A DNA stretch of 46,548 nucleotides from Rhodoplanes serenus (GTDB lineage Bacteria; Pseudomonadota; Alphaproteobacteria; Rhizobiales; Xanthobacteraceae): positions 1 to 46,548 of the forward strand of contig CAMDFO010000034.1 in assembly GCA_945897515.1 (NCBI GenBank). The letters run 5' to 3'. Below, in pieces: positions 29,710 to 43,036 of this stretch; position 1 is the first letter of the stretch, and the number at the start of each line of letters is the position of its first letter. A program made the position numbers and the translations under genes. The notes under the pieces were generated by a model. The model was not told where the DNA came from. It saw only the letters and a program-made list of their open reading frames with translations, and did not search any database.

Positions 29710-30678
29710 ATGATGAAAACGCTCGCGCGTCTCGCCGCAATCGCATCGTCCGTTCTGCTGCTGGCCGGCGCGGCCGCAGCGCAGGACTATCCCGCCCGCC
29801 CGATCACGCTGGTGCTGCCGTTCGGCGCCGGCAGCGGAATCGATCCGACCGCTCGGCTGATCGCCGACGAATTGGGCCGCGCGCTCAAGCAGCCCGTGGT
29901 CATCGACTACAAGCCGGGCGCCAACGGCGCGATCGCGGCGACCGCCGTCGCACGCGCCGCGCCCGACGGCTACACCATCTTCATGACCACGGTGAGCACG
30001 CATTCGGCCAATCCGAATCTGCTCAAGAGCATTCCCTACGACCCGATCAAGGATTTCGCGGCGCTGTCACGCGTCGGCAACCTGCCGTTCATGATGGTGA
30101 TCGATCCGAAAATTCCGGCGCGATCGGTCGCCGAATTCATCGCCTATGCCAAGGCGCACCAGGGCAAGCTCAGCTACGCCAGCGCCAACGCCATCGGTCT
30201 GGTCGCTGCGGCGACGCTGAACCGCATTGCCGGTCTCGACATGGTCAATGTGCCGTACCGGGTTTCGCCGCAGGCCATCGGCGACGTCATCGCAGGCCGG
30301 ATCGCGATGATGTTCGTCGACTTTGCGCTCGGCTCGCCGCAGGTAAAGGCGGGCAACGTCAGGGCGCTCGCCGTCACGACCAAGGAGCGCAGCGCGCTGT
30401 TGCCCGATGTGCCCTCTATGACCGAGGCGGGGTTGCCCTCGCTCGACCTGACGCCCTGGAACGCGCTGTTTGCCCCGGCGGGCACGCCAAAGCTGATCAT
30501 CAACCGCCTCAATGCGGAGCTGCGGCCCATTCTCGCCGATCCCAGGATCAAGGCCCGGCTGGCGGCGATCGGGTTCGATGCTTTTTCCAGCACGCCTGAG
30601 GAACTCGAGCAGTTCGTCCGCGACGACCTCGCAAAATGGACCCGATGGGTCAAGGATGCCGGAATCCAGCCGGAATAG
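29710..30678 (+). CDS. Bug-family tripartite tricarboxylate transporter substrate-binding protein
   Basis: The 322-residue periplasmic binding protein has a Sec signal (MMKTLARLAAIASSVLLLAGAAAAQ) and the family body YPARPITLVLPFGAGSGIDPTARLIADEL, KPGANGAIAATAVARAAPDGYT, and NVPYRVSPQAIGDVIAGRIAMMF. It begins eight bases after tpiA, an unexpected place: tpiA and secG are neighbours in many relatives, so this gene looks inserted between them. No membrane subunits are nearby, and the ligand cannot be judged from sequence. The ATG at 29710 has AAAGGG upstream and is followed by a second ATG. Confidence 0.92.
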   Translation: MMKTLARLAAIASSVLLLAGAAAAQDYPARPITLVLPFGAGSGIDPTARLIADELGRALKQPVVIDYKPGANGAIAATAVARAAPDGYTIFMTTVSTHSANPNLLKSIPYDPIKDFAALSRVGNLPFMMVIDPKIPARSVAEFIAYAKAHQGKLSYASANAIGLVAAATLNRIAGLDMVNVPYRVSPQAIGDVIAGRIAMMFVDFALGSPQVKAGNVRALAVTTKERSALLPDVPSMTEAGLPSLDLTPWNALFAPAGTPKLIINRLNAELRPILADPRIKARLAAIGFDAFSSTPEELEQFVRDDLAKWTRWVKDAGIQPE

Positions 30679-30795
30679 GCGAGGGCCGGGCAGGGTGGAA
30701 ATGCGCCGGGGGATCGTGTAGAGACGCCGCAACTTCCTATATGAAGGATCGTGGACCGGGCCTGTCGGCTCGGCCGGCGTTTGGACAGACCGTTC

Positions 30796-31170
30796 ATGCA
30801 GACCGTCATCATCGTTATCCACCTTATGATCGTGCTCGCCATGATCGGCCTGATCCTGCTGCAGAAATCCGAAGGCGGCGGCCTCGGGATGGGCAGCGGC
30901 GGCGGCTTCATGACCAGCCGCGGCACCACCAACGTGCTGAGCCGTACCACCGGAATCCTGGCGGCCGTGTTCTTTGGGACCAGCCTGATCCTATCGATCC
31001 TGGCGGGCCTGGACCGTAAGCCGCGGTCGATCCTGGATTCGTCCGGCCGGCCGGCTCCTTCGGCGCCTGGCGCTCCCACCGCTCCGCTCGGGTCTGGCGG
31101 TGGCGTCCTCGACCAGCTCCGCGGTCCGGAGCCGGCCCCCTCGGGGCCGCAGGTGCCGCGCTCGCAGTGA
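30796..31170 (+). CDS. secG: Preprotein translocase subunit SecG
   Basis: SecG assists SecYEG protein export. The 124-residue protein has two membrane helices (about 2-22, QTVIIVIHLMIVLAMIGLILL, and 53-74, GILAAVFFGTSLILSILAGL) around the conserved GGGLGMGSGGGFMTSRGT loop. A Pro/Gly/Ala-rich tail typical of alphaproteobacterial SecG follows. The ATG at 30796 was chosen because the first helix begins at once; a start 15 codons upstream would add an Arg-rich stretch. A strong terminator lies just downstream. Confidence 0.94.
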   Translation: MQTVIIVIHLMIVLAMIGLILLQKSEGGGLGMGSGGGFMTSRGTTNVLSRTTGILAAVFFGTSLILSILAGLDRKPRSILDSSGRPAPSAPGAPTAPLGSGGGVLDQLRGPEPAPSGPQVPRSQ

Positions 31171-31174
31171 CACC

Positions 31175-31206
31175 AAGGGGCCGGGCGACCGGCCCCTTCT
31201 TCTTTG
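31175..31206 (+). terminator. Intrinsic terminator after secG
   Basis: AAGGGGCCGG-GCGA-CCGGCCCCTT hairpin (31175-31198) followed by CTTCTTCTTT, five bases after the secG stop. It separates secG from pyrG. Confidence 0.9.
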
Positions 31207-31337
31207 CGAACCAAGTTCTAAGCCGATCGAGGCAACGTGCTGGCAGTCCTTAATTTTTTTAGCTTTATCCACAGCCTCGACAGTGCAGCGGGGACTCCGC
31301 CCACCCAATGCTCGTCGAATCGCCGAACCGACGTTAG

Positions 31338-32978
<1,641 letters not shown>

Positions 32979-33246
32979 TTTCAGATTGAGTTTTCAAAGC
33001 CGGCGTAGCGCTGCGCCGCAACGTCGCAAATAGAATACGAACAAATATAAGGACGCGCGCTCAGACCGCCTTGTCGTCGCGCCGCCGCGACCTGTTTTTC
33101 CCCATGTCCATCTCAGGCCCGTGGATTTTTGCACGGGTGGATTGCACGGGACGGGGAGGTCATCCGCGCCAGGTAGCGCGAATGCGCATTGAGCTTGCCG
33201 ACCGGGAGACCGATAAAGGACGCCTCACCAACGTCGGAGGGACCCC

Positions 33247-33573
33247 ATGATCTATGAGTTGCGCATCTATTCCTGCATTCCCGGCCGCCTGCCGGCCCTG
33301 CTTAAGCGCTTCGAAACCCAGACGCTTCCGATCTGGAAGAAGCATGGGATCAATCCGGTCGGGTTCTGGACCGTGCTGGTCGGCGACGGCAACAACGACC
33401 TGCATTATCTGCTGGCTTGGGACTCGCTGGCCGACCGTGAGAAGAAATGGGGAGTCTTCCAGGCCGATCCGGCATGGCATTCTGCGCGCGCCGAGAGCGA
33501 AAAGGACGGGATGATCATCGCCAACATCAAGAGCGCATTCCTGACACCAACCGCATTCTCCGCCTTGAAATAA
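33247..33573 (+). CDS. NIPSNAP family protein
   Basis: The 108-residue protein has one NIPSNAP domain, a dimeric alpha-beta barrel fold: MIYELRIYSCIPGRLPALLKRF at the start, GINPVGFWTVLVGDGNNDLHYLLAW in the middle, and SLADREKKWGVFQADPAW. GGAGGG stands just before the ATG. The molecular function of bacterial NIPSNAP proteins is not established. It is 14 bases upstream of a VOC-family gene and probably cotranscribed with it, and both lie between pyrG and kdsA. Confidence 0.9.
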   Translation: MIYELRIYSCIPGRLPALLKRFETQTLPIWKKHGINPVGFWTVLVGDGNNDLHYLLAWDSLADREKKWGVFQADPAWHSARAESEKDGMIIANIKSAFLTPTAFSALK

Positions 33574-33586
33574 GCGGGCCCCGCTC

Positions 33587-34462
33587 ATGCCGACGATGGC
33601 CCGCGGCCTCGATCACGTTGCCCATGCGGTGCGCGATCTCGACGCCGCGGGCGAATTCTATCGGCGGCTGGGCTTTACGGTCGGTGCGCGCAATCGCCAT
33701 TCCTGGGGCACCCACAACCGGCTGGTCCAGCTCCCCGGATTTTTCGTCGAGCTGCTAACGATGGCCGAGCCGGAGAAGCTCGGCGACGACGGATTCTCCG
33801 TGCTGTTCGGCGGCTTCGCGAAGCGCTTCCTGGAGCGGCACGAAGGGTTGGCGGTGCTGCTGCTGGAAAGCCGCGATGCGGCAGCGGATGCTGCGACGTT
33901 CGAAGCGGCCTCCATCGCCGCGTCGAAAGTCCTGCGCTTCGAGCGGCAGGGCAGCCGTCCCGACGGCACGCCGATCCAGGTGGCGTTCTCGCTCGCATTT
34001 GCGCGCGACATGCACGCACCGGACGCGGGCTTCGCGGTATGCCAGCAACATTATCCGGAAAATTTCTGGAACGCCGCGTTTCAGGATCACGCCAATATGG
34101 CCACGGGAGTCGCAGGGGTGGTGCTGGTCGCCGACAAGCCGGCCGAGCACGAAGCGTTCCTCTCGGCATTCGCGGGCCAGCCGAAACCGCTGGCGACGCC
34201 GGACGCCAAGACGTTCCAGACGCCGCGCGGCGAGATTCAAACCATGACGCCGCTCGCATTCGAAAGCCATTTCGGCGTGGCCGCGCCGGACGTGTCCCGC
34301 GGCGCCCGGATCGCCGCCGTGCGGTTTGCGGTGCGCGACATGGCGACAGCAGCCGCAGCGTGGAAGAATGCCGGCCTGACGGCGAAGCAGCACGGCGGCC
34401 GGTTTGTCTTCGGTCCGGAAGCCGCTATCGGGGCCGTCATTGCGTTCGAACCGGCCGGTTGA
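33587..34462 (+). CDS. VOC (glyoxalase/dioxygenase-fold) family protein
   Basis: The 291-residue protein begins with a Glyoxalase-type module (GLDHVAHAVRDLDAAGEFYRRLGFTVGARNRHSWGTHNRLVQL). This contains a first metal-type His (His11 in LDHVAH) and the family's typical Glu (VELLT). A second, weaker module lies at the end (RIAAVRFAVRDMATAAAAWKNAGL). It resembles Glyoxalase_3-like hydrolase/lyase proteins, but the substrate is unknown. The ATG at 33587 follows the NIPSNAP gene by 13 bases; kdsA follows after 41 bases. Confidence 0.85.
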   Translation: MPTMARGLDHVAHAVRDLDAAGEFYRRLGFTVGARNRHSWGTHNRLVQLPGFFVELLTMAEPEKLGDDGFSVLFGGFAKRFLERHEGLAVLLLESRDAAADAATFEAASIAASKVLRFERQGSRPDGTPIQVAFSLAFARDMHAPDAGFAVCQQHYPENFWNAAFQDHANMATGVAGVVLVADKPAEHEAFLSAFAGQPKPLATPDAKTFQTPRGEIQTMTPLAFESHFGVAAPDVSRGARIAAVRFAVRDMATAAAAWKNAGLTAKQHGGRFVFGPEAAIGAVIAFEPAG

Positions 34463-34503
34463 CCGCACGCCCGCTGCCAAGCATGGTCCGCCCGCGAGGA
34501 ACC

Positions 34504-35343
34504 ATGGTCGATCCCGCTCCGAATGCCGTCGTCACTGTTGGCCAGGCCCGCTTCGGCAATGCGTTGCCGCTGGCGCTGATCGCTGGACCCTGCCAGCTCG
34601 AGAGCCGCGCGCACGCGCTGGAGATGGCGTCGGCGCTCAAGGAACTCGCCGCAAGGCTCAAGATCGGGCTGATCTACAAAACCTCGTTCGACAAGGCCAA
34701 CCGCACCAGCGGCAACAGCGCGCGCGGCATCGGGCTCGATCAGGCGCTGCCGATCTTCGCGGAAATCCGCGAAAGCTTGAGCGTGCCGGTGCTCACCGAC
34801 GTGCACGAGGCCGAGCAATGCGCCCGCGTCGCGCCGGCCGTCGACGTGCTGCAGATCCCGGCGTTCCTGTGCCGGCAGACCGACCTGCTGGTTGCCGCCG
34901 CGAAAACCGGGCGTGCGGTCAACGTCAAGAAGGGCCAGTTCCTCGCGCCCTGGGACATGGCCAACGTCGTGCAGAAGGTCACCGGCGCAGGCAATGCCAA
35001 CGTGCTGGTCACCGAGCGCGGCGTGTCGTTCGGCTACAACACCCTGGTCTCGGACATGCGCGCGCTGCCGGTGCTGCGCGACACCGGCGCGCCGGTGATC
35101 TTCGACGCCACCCATTCGGTGCAGCAGCCGGGCGGGCAGGGCACCTCGTCCGGCGGTCAGCGCGAATATGTGCCGGTGCTGGCGCGCGCCGCGGTCGCGA
35201 TCGGCGTCGCCGGTGTGTTCATCGAGACCCACCAGGACCCCGACAAGGCGCCCTCCGACGGACCGAACATGATCGCGCTGAAAGACATGGAAGCGCTGAT
35301 CCGGAATCTTCAGGCGTTCGACCGCGTCGCCAAAGGTGGATAA
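34504..35343 (+). CDS. kdsA: 3-deoxy-8-phosphooctulonate synthase (Kdo-8-P synthase)
   Basis: Condenses PEP with arabinose 5-phosphate to Kdo-8-phosphate for the LPS core. It has 279 residues. Family blocks are LIAGPCQLES, YKTSFDKANRTSGNSARG, LTDVHEAEQ, VDVLQIPAFLCRQTDLL, NVKKGQFLAPWDM, FDATHSVQQPGGQG and FIETHQDPDKAPSDGPNM. Cys30 in GPCQLES occupies the position that is Asn in the metal-free E. coli enzyme and Cys in metal-dependent KdsA, so this should be the metal-dependent class. The ATG at 34504 is preceded by GAGGA; ATG 34483 is an alternative. Confidence 0.95.
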   Translation: MVDPAPNAVVTVGQARFGNALPLALIAGPCQLESRAHALEMASALKELAARLKIGLIYKTSFDKANRTSGNSARGIGLDQALPIFAEIRESLSVPVLTDVHEAEQCARVAPAVDVLQIPAFLCRQTDLLVAAAKTGRAVNVKKGQFLAPWDMANVVQKVTGAGNANVLVTERGVSFGYNTLVSDMRALPVLRDTGAPVIFDATHSVQQPGGQGTSSGGQREYVPVLARAAVAIGVAGVFIETHQDPDKAPSDGPNMIALKDMEALIRNLQAFDRVAKGG

Positions 35344-35392
35344 GAGTCGGCCTTTACGAATTTCGGTATCGGGACACTAGACGAGAGCCGCC

Positions 35393-36547
35393 ATTCCGCC
35401 CGTCCTGAAAATCGTCGCACTGGTCGTCTTCGCACAGACGCTGTTCACGCGCGCGGTCGATCCGGTGATCCCGATGATCGCCGCCGATCTCACCATCGAC
35501 ATCAAGACCGCCGCATTGCTCTCGACCGCGTTCGCCTTGCCCTATGCGCTGATCCAGCCGGTGCTTGGCGTCACCGCCGATTTCTTCGGCAAGACCAAAT
35601 TGATGAACCTCTGCGTGCTGGTGGTGGCGCTGGCTTCGCTGGCCTGCGTGTTCGCGACCAGCTTTCCGTTCCTGGTCGCAATGCGGATCGTGGCCGGTCT
35701 GGTCGCGGGCGGGGTGTTTCCGATCGCGATGGCGCTGGTCGGCGACCTGGTGCCGATCCATCAGCGCCAGGTGGCGATTGCGCGGCTGCTCGGTGTCGCG
35801 CTCACCGCCAACGTGCTGGGCGCCTCGATTGCCGGCGTGATCGGCGACGTGTTGGGCTGGCGCGGCGTGTTCGCGGTGCTGGGGCTGTTCTCGCTGTCGG
35901 TCGGCGTTCTGGCGTTTCTGGCATTCCGCAACGTCAAGCTCCCCGAGCCGCGCCCCTTCAACCGGGCCGCGGTCGTCGCCAATTTCCGCGGCATCTTCGC
36001 CGACCCTCGCGCCAAGATCTGCTTCGGTTCGGTGTTCCTGGAATCGATTTTCATCCACGGCCTTTTTCCCTACGTCGGACTTTTGCTGCTGAGCATCGGT
36101 GAGGTCCGGGCTTCGATCGCGGGTTTGCTGATCGCGTGTTTCGCGCTCGGCGGCGTCGGCTATACCCTGGCCGTTCCATACATGGTCCGAAGGTTTCCCG
36201 AGCGCCGCTTGATGCTGATCGGCGGAATGGTTGCAGCGTGCGGACTTGCATTGACCGCATTTCATCTGCCCTGGCAGGCACAGATCGTGGTGTTCGCCAT
36301 CTTCGGCTTCGGCTTCTACCTCCTGCACGGCAGCATCCAGGTGCACGTCACCGACCTGTCGCAGACCGCGCGCGGCGCGGCAGCGTCGCTGCACTCGTCG
36401 TCGTTCTACATGGGGCAGGCGGTCGGTCCGGTGATCTACGGGGTAGGGTTTGCGCACAGCGGACCGGAACCCGCGATCCTGGTCGGCGCGCTGGTGATCC
36501 TGGGCGTCGGGCTGGTCTGCGCGCGTCTGCTGCGCCATCCGGCCTGA
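35393..36547 (+). CDS. MFS transporter (first of a tandem pair), probable ATT start
   Basis: Twelve-helix major facilitator with the DHA1-like pattern (LPYALIQPVLGVTADFFGKTKLM). The frame after the in-frame TAG at 35378 holds no ATG, GTG or TTG until GTG 35465, which lies inside the first membrane helix. The codons before it read KIVALVVFAQTLFTRAVDPVIP, matching NIISFLTFASALSVRAVDPVIP of the next gene. Aligned this way, the ATT at 35393 falls exactly on the Met of that paralogue, giving 384 versus 385 residues. I therefore propose an ATT start; the other option is a start codon lost by mutation. The substrate is unknown. It lies 49 bases after kdsA. Confidence 0.75.
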   Translation: MPPVLKIVALVVFAQTLFTRAVDPVIPMIAADLTIDIKTAALLSTAFALPYALIQPVLGVTADFFGKTKLMNLCVLVVALASLACVFATSFPFLVAMRIVAGLVAGGVFPIAMALVGDLVPIHQRQVAIARLLGVALTANVLGASIAGVIGDVLGWRGVFAVLGLFSLSVGVLAFLAFRNVKLPEPRPFNRAAVVANFRGIFADPRAKICFGSVFLESIFIHGLFPYVGLLLLSIGEVRASIAGLLIACFALGGVGYTLAVPYMVRRFPERRLMLIGGMVAACGLALTAFHLPWQAQIVVFAIFGFGFYLLHGSIQVHVTDLSQTARGAAASLHSSSFYMGQAVGPVIYGVGFAHSGPEPAILVGALVILGVGLVCARLLRHPA

Positions 36548-36655
36548 TCAAATAAACGGCACGCGGCGGCCGGCATGGGCGGGTTGCGCAATTTGGCATT
36601 GCAGCGCGCACAGGCGTGTTGTCCATAGCCGGATCATGCTCCGACCAAACGCCCG

Positions 36656-37813
36656 ATGAACCGCACGCTCAACATCATCAGCTTTCTCACCTTCGCCTCG
36701 GCGCTGTCGGTGCGCGCGGTCGACCCGGTGATTCCACAGATCGCCGAGGATTTCTGGATCATGCCGGCGACGGCGGCGCTGCTGGCGGTCGGCTTCGCCG
36801 CCTACGGCATGGCGCTGCCGGTGCTGGGACCCATCGCGGACCGGCTCGGCAAGGTCCGCGTGATGATCGCCTGCCTGCTGGTACTCTCGGTGTCGTCGTT
36901 TCTCTGCGCGCTGGCGACGAGTTTTCCGCAGTTGTTCGTGCTGCGCGTCATCGCCGGCGCGGCTTGCGGCGGAAGCTTCCCGCTCGCCATGGCGCTGGTC
37001 TCCGATCTGGTGCCGATCGCGCAGCGCCAGGTGGTGATCGGCCGCCTGCTGGCCGGGACCATCTCGGGCAACCTGCTGGGCGCCGCCGCGGCCGGCATCG
37101 TCGCAGATTTCATCCACTGGCGCGGCGTGTTCATCGTGCTCGGGCTGATCTCGCTCGCCGCGCTGATCCTGGCGATCTTCGGACTGCGCGGCCTGCCGGA
37201 ATCGCCGCGCCAGCCGCTCGACATCCGCTCGGTGCTGGCGCGCTACCGCGGCATCTTCAGGAAGCCGATTGCGAGGGTCTGCTATCTCGCGGTGCTGTCC
37301 GAGGGCGTCTTCCTGTTCGGTGTGTTCTCCTACGTCGCGGTGCTGCTGCTCGCCGCGGGCGAACCGCGCGCTTCGATCGCCGGGCTGGTGATCGCGGCCT
37401 TTGCGGTCGGCGGCATGATCTATTCGTTCAGCGTCGGCACGCTGTTGCATTGGTTCGGGCAGAAACGGGTGATGATCGGCGGCGGATTGTTCATCGCGCT
37501 CGGGCTTGCCGTGATGGCATTCCAGCCGCCCTGGCCGGTGCAATGCTTAGCCTTCGGCGTGATGGGGCTGGGCTTCTACATGCTGCACGCCAGCATCCAG
37601 GTGTTCGTGACCGAGCTTGCGCCGGAGGCGCGCAGCTCGGCGATCGCGTTCCACACCTTTTCGATTTTCGTCGGCCAGGCCATCGGCACGATCCTGTTCG
37701 GCCTGGGGCTCGCCACCATCGGCGCGTCGGCCTCGCTGGCCGTGTGTGCGCTGGCCGTGGGACTGACCGGATTCGTCGCCGCGCGATTGCTGACGCGGAC
37801 GCGACCTGCGTGA
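36656..37813 (+). CDS. MFS transporter (second of a tandem pair)
   Basis: The 385-residue major facilitator has about 12 hydrophobic segments. The signature GMALPVLGPIADRLGKVRVM lies between helices 2 and 3, and GVFSYVAVLLLAAGEPRASIAG starts the second half. It is clearly paralogous to the preceding gene along its length (RAVDPVIP; FPLAMALVSDLVPIAQRQV versus FPIAMALVGDLVPIHQRQV; GFYMLHASIQV versus GFYLLHGSIQV), so the pair arose by tandem duplication. The two may export different compounds, or form a pair; nothing in the sequence names a substrate. Convergent with queF across four bases. Confidence 0.9.
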   Translation: MNRTLNIISFLTFASALSVRAVDPVIPQIAEDFWIMPATAALLAVGFAAYGMALPVLGPIADRLGKVRVMIACLLVLSVSSFLCALATSFPQLFVLRVIAGAACGGSFPLAMALVSDLVPIAQRQVVIGRLLAGTISGNLLGAAAAGIVADFIHWRGVFIVLGLISLAALILAIFGLRGLPESPRQPLDIRSVLARYRGIFRKPIARVCYLAVLSEGVFLFGVFSYVAVLLLAAGEPRASIAGLVIAAFAVGGMIYSFSVGTLLHWFGQKRVMIGGGLFIALGLAVMAFQPPWPVQCLAFGVMGLGFYMLHASIQVFVTELAPEARSSAIAFHTFSIFVGQAIGTILFGLGLATIGASASLAVCALAVGLTGFVAARLLTRTRPA

Positions 37814-37817
37814 GCGG

Positions 37818-41028
<3,211 letters not shown>

Positions 41029-41171
41029 TCAGCCGCGCTCGGTGTCTGACCCGATCATACGGGACCCTTGCGCCAATAGCCGCGTTTTTTCGATTCTGTA
41101 GCGACGGTTCCTTTAGCGGCACGGCATTGCGCCAATGCTGCAAGGGCGATCCAGGCACTTGAGGCTCGCCG

Positions 41172-41186
41172 TTAAACCGGCCTTAA
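41172..41186 (+). promoter_or_regulatory. CtrA-type binding site upstream of ftsB
   Basis: TTAA-ACCGGCC-TTAA, an exact TTAA-N7-TTAA match to the full CtrA box of alphaproteobacteria, followed by C as in many sites. It lies 25 bases before the ftsB start. CtrA is the cell-cycle master regulator; control of a division gene is plausible. The site is short, so chance occurrence is possible. Confidence 0.6.
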
Positions 41187-41210
41187 CGCGACGCACGTCA
41201 TTTTCCCGTC

Positions 41211-41528
41211 ATGATCACCCGACGAAAGCTCCGATCTTTCCTGAGCGCGCTCGGGCTTTACGTCGCGGCGGCGGGACTGATCAGCTATTTCGGCGTCAAC
41301 GCCTACACCGGCAACCGCGGCCTTAACGCCAAGCAGGATCTCGACCATCAGTTCGCGGAGCTTTCGGGCGAGCTCGCCCGCCTCAAGCACGAGCGGGCAG
41401 AGTGGCAACGCCGCGTCGCGCTGCTGAAATCCGAGAGCATCGATCCCGACACGCTGGACGAGCGCGCGCGTGCGGTCCTGAACTACCTCGAACCGCGCGA
41501 GCTGACGCTGATCGTCCGGCGGCCGTAG
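41211..41528 (+). CDS. ftsB: FtsB/DivIC-like septum formation initiator
   Basis: The 105-residue bitopic membrane protein has a basic N-terminus (MITRRKLRSF), one helix at about 12-30 (ALGLYVAAAGLISYFGVNAY) and a periplasmic coiled coil at about 40-73 (KQDLDHQFAELSGELARLKHERAEWQRRVALL). The C-terminal segment (DPDTLDERARAVLNYLEPRELTLI) is typical of alphaproteobacterial FtsB. The family links FtsQ and FtsL in the divisome. Its place just before pdhA is the standard alphaproteobacterial order. Confidence 0.9.
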   Translation: MITRRKLRSFLSALGLYVAAAGLISYFGVNAYTGNRGLNAKQDLDHQFAELSGELARLKHERAEWQRRVALLKSESIDPDTLDERARAVLNYLEPRELTLIVRRP

Positions 41529-41693
41529 CGGTCCGACGCCGGCGCCGTCTTCAAGTAATTTTCTTTTGTCCTCAGGCGCTTGTGCGCATGATTCGGACCT
41601 GTGTGCGACCAACGCACACGCTTCCGCCGCCTCGAAATATGGGCTATTGGGTGGATGGCCGTCGCTCGACGGCGACTTTGCCCGAGGAGAACC

Positions 41694-42743
41694 ATGGCCG
41701 TCGCCAAGGACAAGGCGCAGCCGTCCGCTGCGCGCCGCCCCGACAAGCCGTCGGAGCAAGGGTCCGTCCCGGAGCTGAGCAAGGAGCAGAGCGTCTCGGC
41801 TTATCGGGACATGCTGCTGATCCGGCGCTTCGAGGAGAAGGCCGGCCAGATGTACGGCATGGGGCTGATCGGCGGCTTCTGCCATCTCTACATCGGCCAG
41901 GAGGCGGTCGTCGTCGGGATGCAGATGGCGCTCAAGCCAGGCGACGGTGTCATCACCGGCTACCGCGACCACGGCCATATGCTGGCCTGCGGCATGGATC
42001 CCAAGGGTGTCATGGCCGAACTGACCGGGCGCCAGCACGGCTATTCCCGCGGCAAGGGCGGGTCGATGCACATGTTCTCCGCCGAGAAGGGCTTCTACGG
42101 CGGCCACGGCATCGTCGGCGCCCAGGTTCCGCTCGGCACTGGCCTCGCTTTCGCCAGCAAGTACCGCGGCAACGACAATGTCAGCCTCACGTATTTCGGC
42201 GACGGTGCGGCCAACCAGGGCCAAGTCTACGAGAGCTTCAATATGGCGAAGCTCTGGAAGCTGCCCGCGGTCTACATCATCGAGAACAACCAGTACGCCA
42301 TGGGCACCTCATTGGCGCGGGCTTCGGCCAACACCGACCTCTCGACGCGCGGCGCATCGTTCGGCATCCCGGGCGAGCGGGTCGACGGCATGGACGTGCG
42401 CGCCGTCAAGGACGCAGCCGAACGGGCCGTGACCTGGTGCCGCGAAGGCAACGGCCCGATGATCCTGGAGATGCTGACCTACCGCTATCGCGGCCATTCG
42501 ATGTCGGACCCGGCCAAGTATCGCACCCGCGACGAGGTCGAGAAGGTCCGCAACGAGCAGGACCCGATCGAGCAGGTGCGCCGGCGGCTGCTGGAATGGA
42601 AATGGGCCAGCGAGGACGATCTCAAGAAGATCGACGCCAAGGTGCGCGACGCCGTCAACGAGTCGGCCGAGTTCGCGACCGTCGATCCCGAGCCGGATGC
42701 GTCGGAGCTTTACACCGACATCTACGCGCAAGCGGCGCGGTGA
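41694..42743 (+). CDS. pdhA: Pyruvate dehydrogenase E1 component, alpha subunit
   Basis: Thiamine-diphosphate decarboxylase half of E1; 349 residues. The thiamine motif is FGDGAANQGQVYESFNMAKLW, followed by IENNQYAMGTS; substrate-side segments GFCHLYIGQEAV, GYRDHGHMLACG and RGKGGSMHMF are present. The loop TYRYRGHSMSDPAKYRTRDEV is the region phosphorylated in mitochondrial E1. The ATG at 41694 follows GAGGAGA, a strong ribosome site. The first 25 residues are a low-complexity tail. The next gene starts three bases after the stop, or overlaps by GTGA. Confidence 0.97.
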   Translation: MAVAKDKAQPSAARRPDKPSEQGSVPELSKEQSVSAYRDMLLIRRFEEKAGQMYGMGLIGGFCHLYIGQEAVVVGMQMALKPGDGVITGYRDHGHMLACGMDPKGVMAELTGRQHGYSRGKGGSMHMFSAEKGFYGGHGIVGAQVPLGTGLAFASKYRGNDNVSLTYFGDGAANQGQVYESFNMAKLWKLPAVYIIENNQYAMGTSLARASANTDLSTRGASFGIPGERVDGMDVRAVKDAAERAVTWCREGNGPMILEMLTYRYRGHSMSDPAKYRTRDEVEKVRNEQDPIEQVRRRLLEWKWASEDDLKKIDAKVRDAVNESAEFATVDPEPDASELYTDIYAQAAR

Positions 42744-42745
42744 GC

Positions 42746-43021
42746 ATGGCCCTGATCGCAACCATCGTGACTGTGCTCGCCCTCGCAGGCGCAATCGTGA
42801 GCTGGATCGCGGCCGCGACGTTCCAGTTGCGGGCGGCGCACCCCGGCGCGGCGCGCAGCCTCACGATCGTGCTCTGGCCGTTTGCGACCCGGCGCCTGCA
42901 AGACGGCGCGGCCGAACATGCCGCCAAGGTCAACAAGGCTCTGGTGGCTTTCTTCGCCTGTCTGACGGTCGCGGTTGCGGCCACGTCGGTGGCGACCAAT
43001 CTGTCGCGTTTGTCCCGCTAG
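42746..43021 (+). CDS. Small two-helix membrane protein between pdhA and pdhB, unknown function
   Basis: The 91-residue protein has two membrane helices, at about 4-26 (IATIVTVLALAGAIVSWIAAATF) and 65-84 (ALVAFFACLTVAVAATSVAT), joined by a basic loop (HPGAARSLTIVLWPFATRRLQDG). No family is recognised. A GTG at 42740, overlapping the pdhA stop as GTGA, would add two residues and is an alternative start. It lies inside the pyruvate dehydrogenase operon, 15 bases before pdhB, so it should be coexpressed. The base composition matches the neighbours. Confidence 0.75.
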   Translation: MALIATIVTVLALAGAIVSWIAAATFQLRAAHPGAARSLTIVLWPFATRRLQDGAAEHAAKVNKALVAFFACLTVAVAATSVATNLSRLSR

Positions 43022-43036
43022 GCAGGTCCCGCGTCC

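Noticed and set aside
35465..36547. GTG 35465 as the start of the first MFS gene
   Set aside because: It would remove the first membrane helix, which is present upstream in frame and matches the paralogue.
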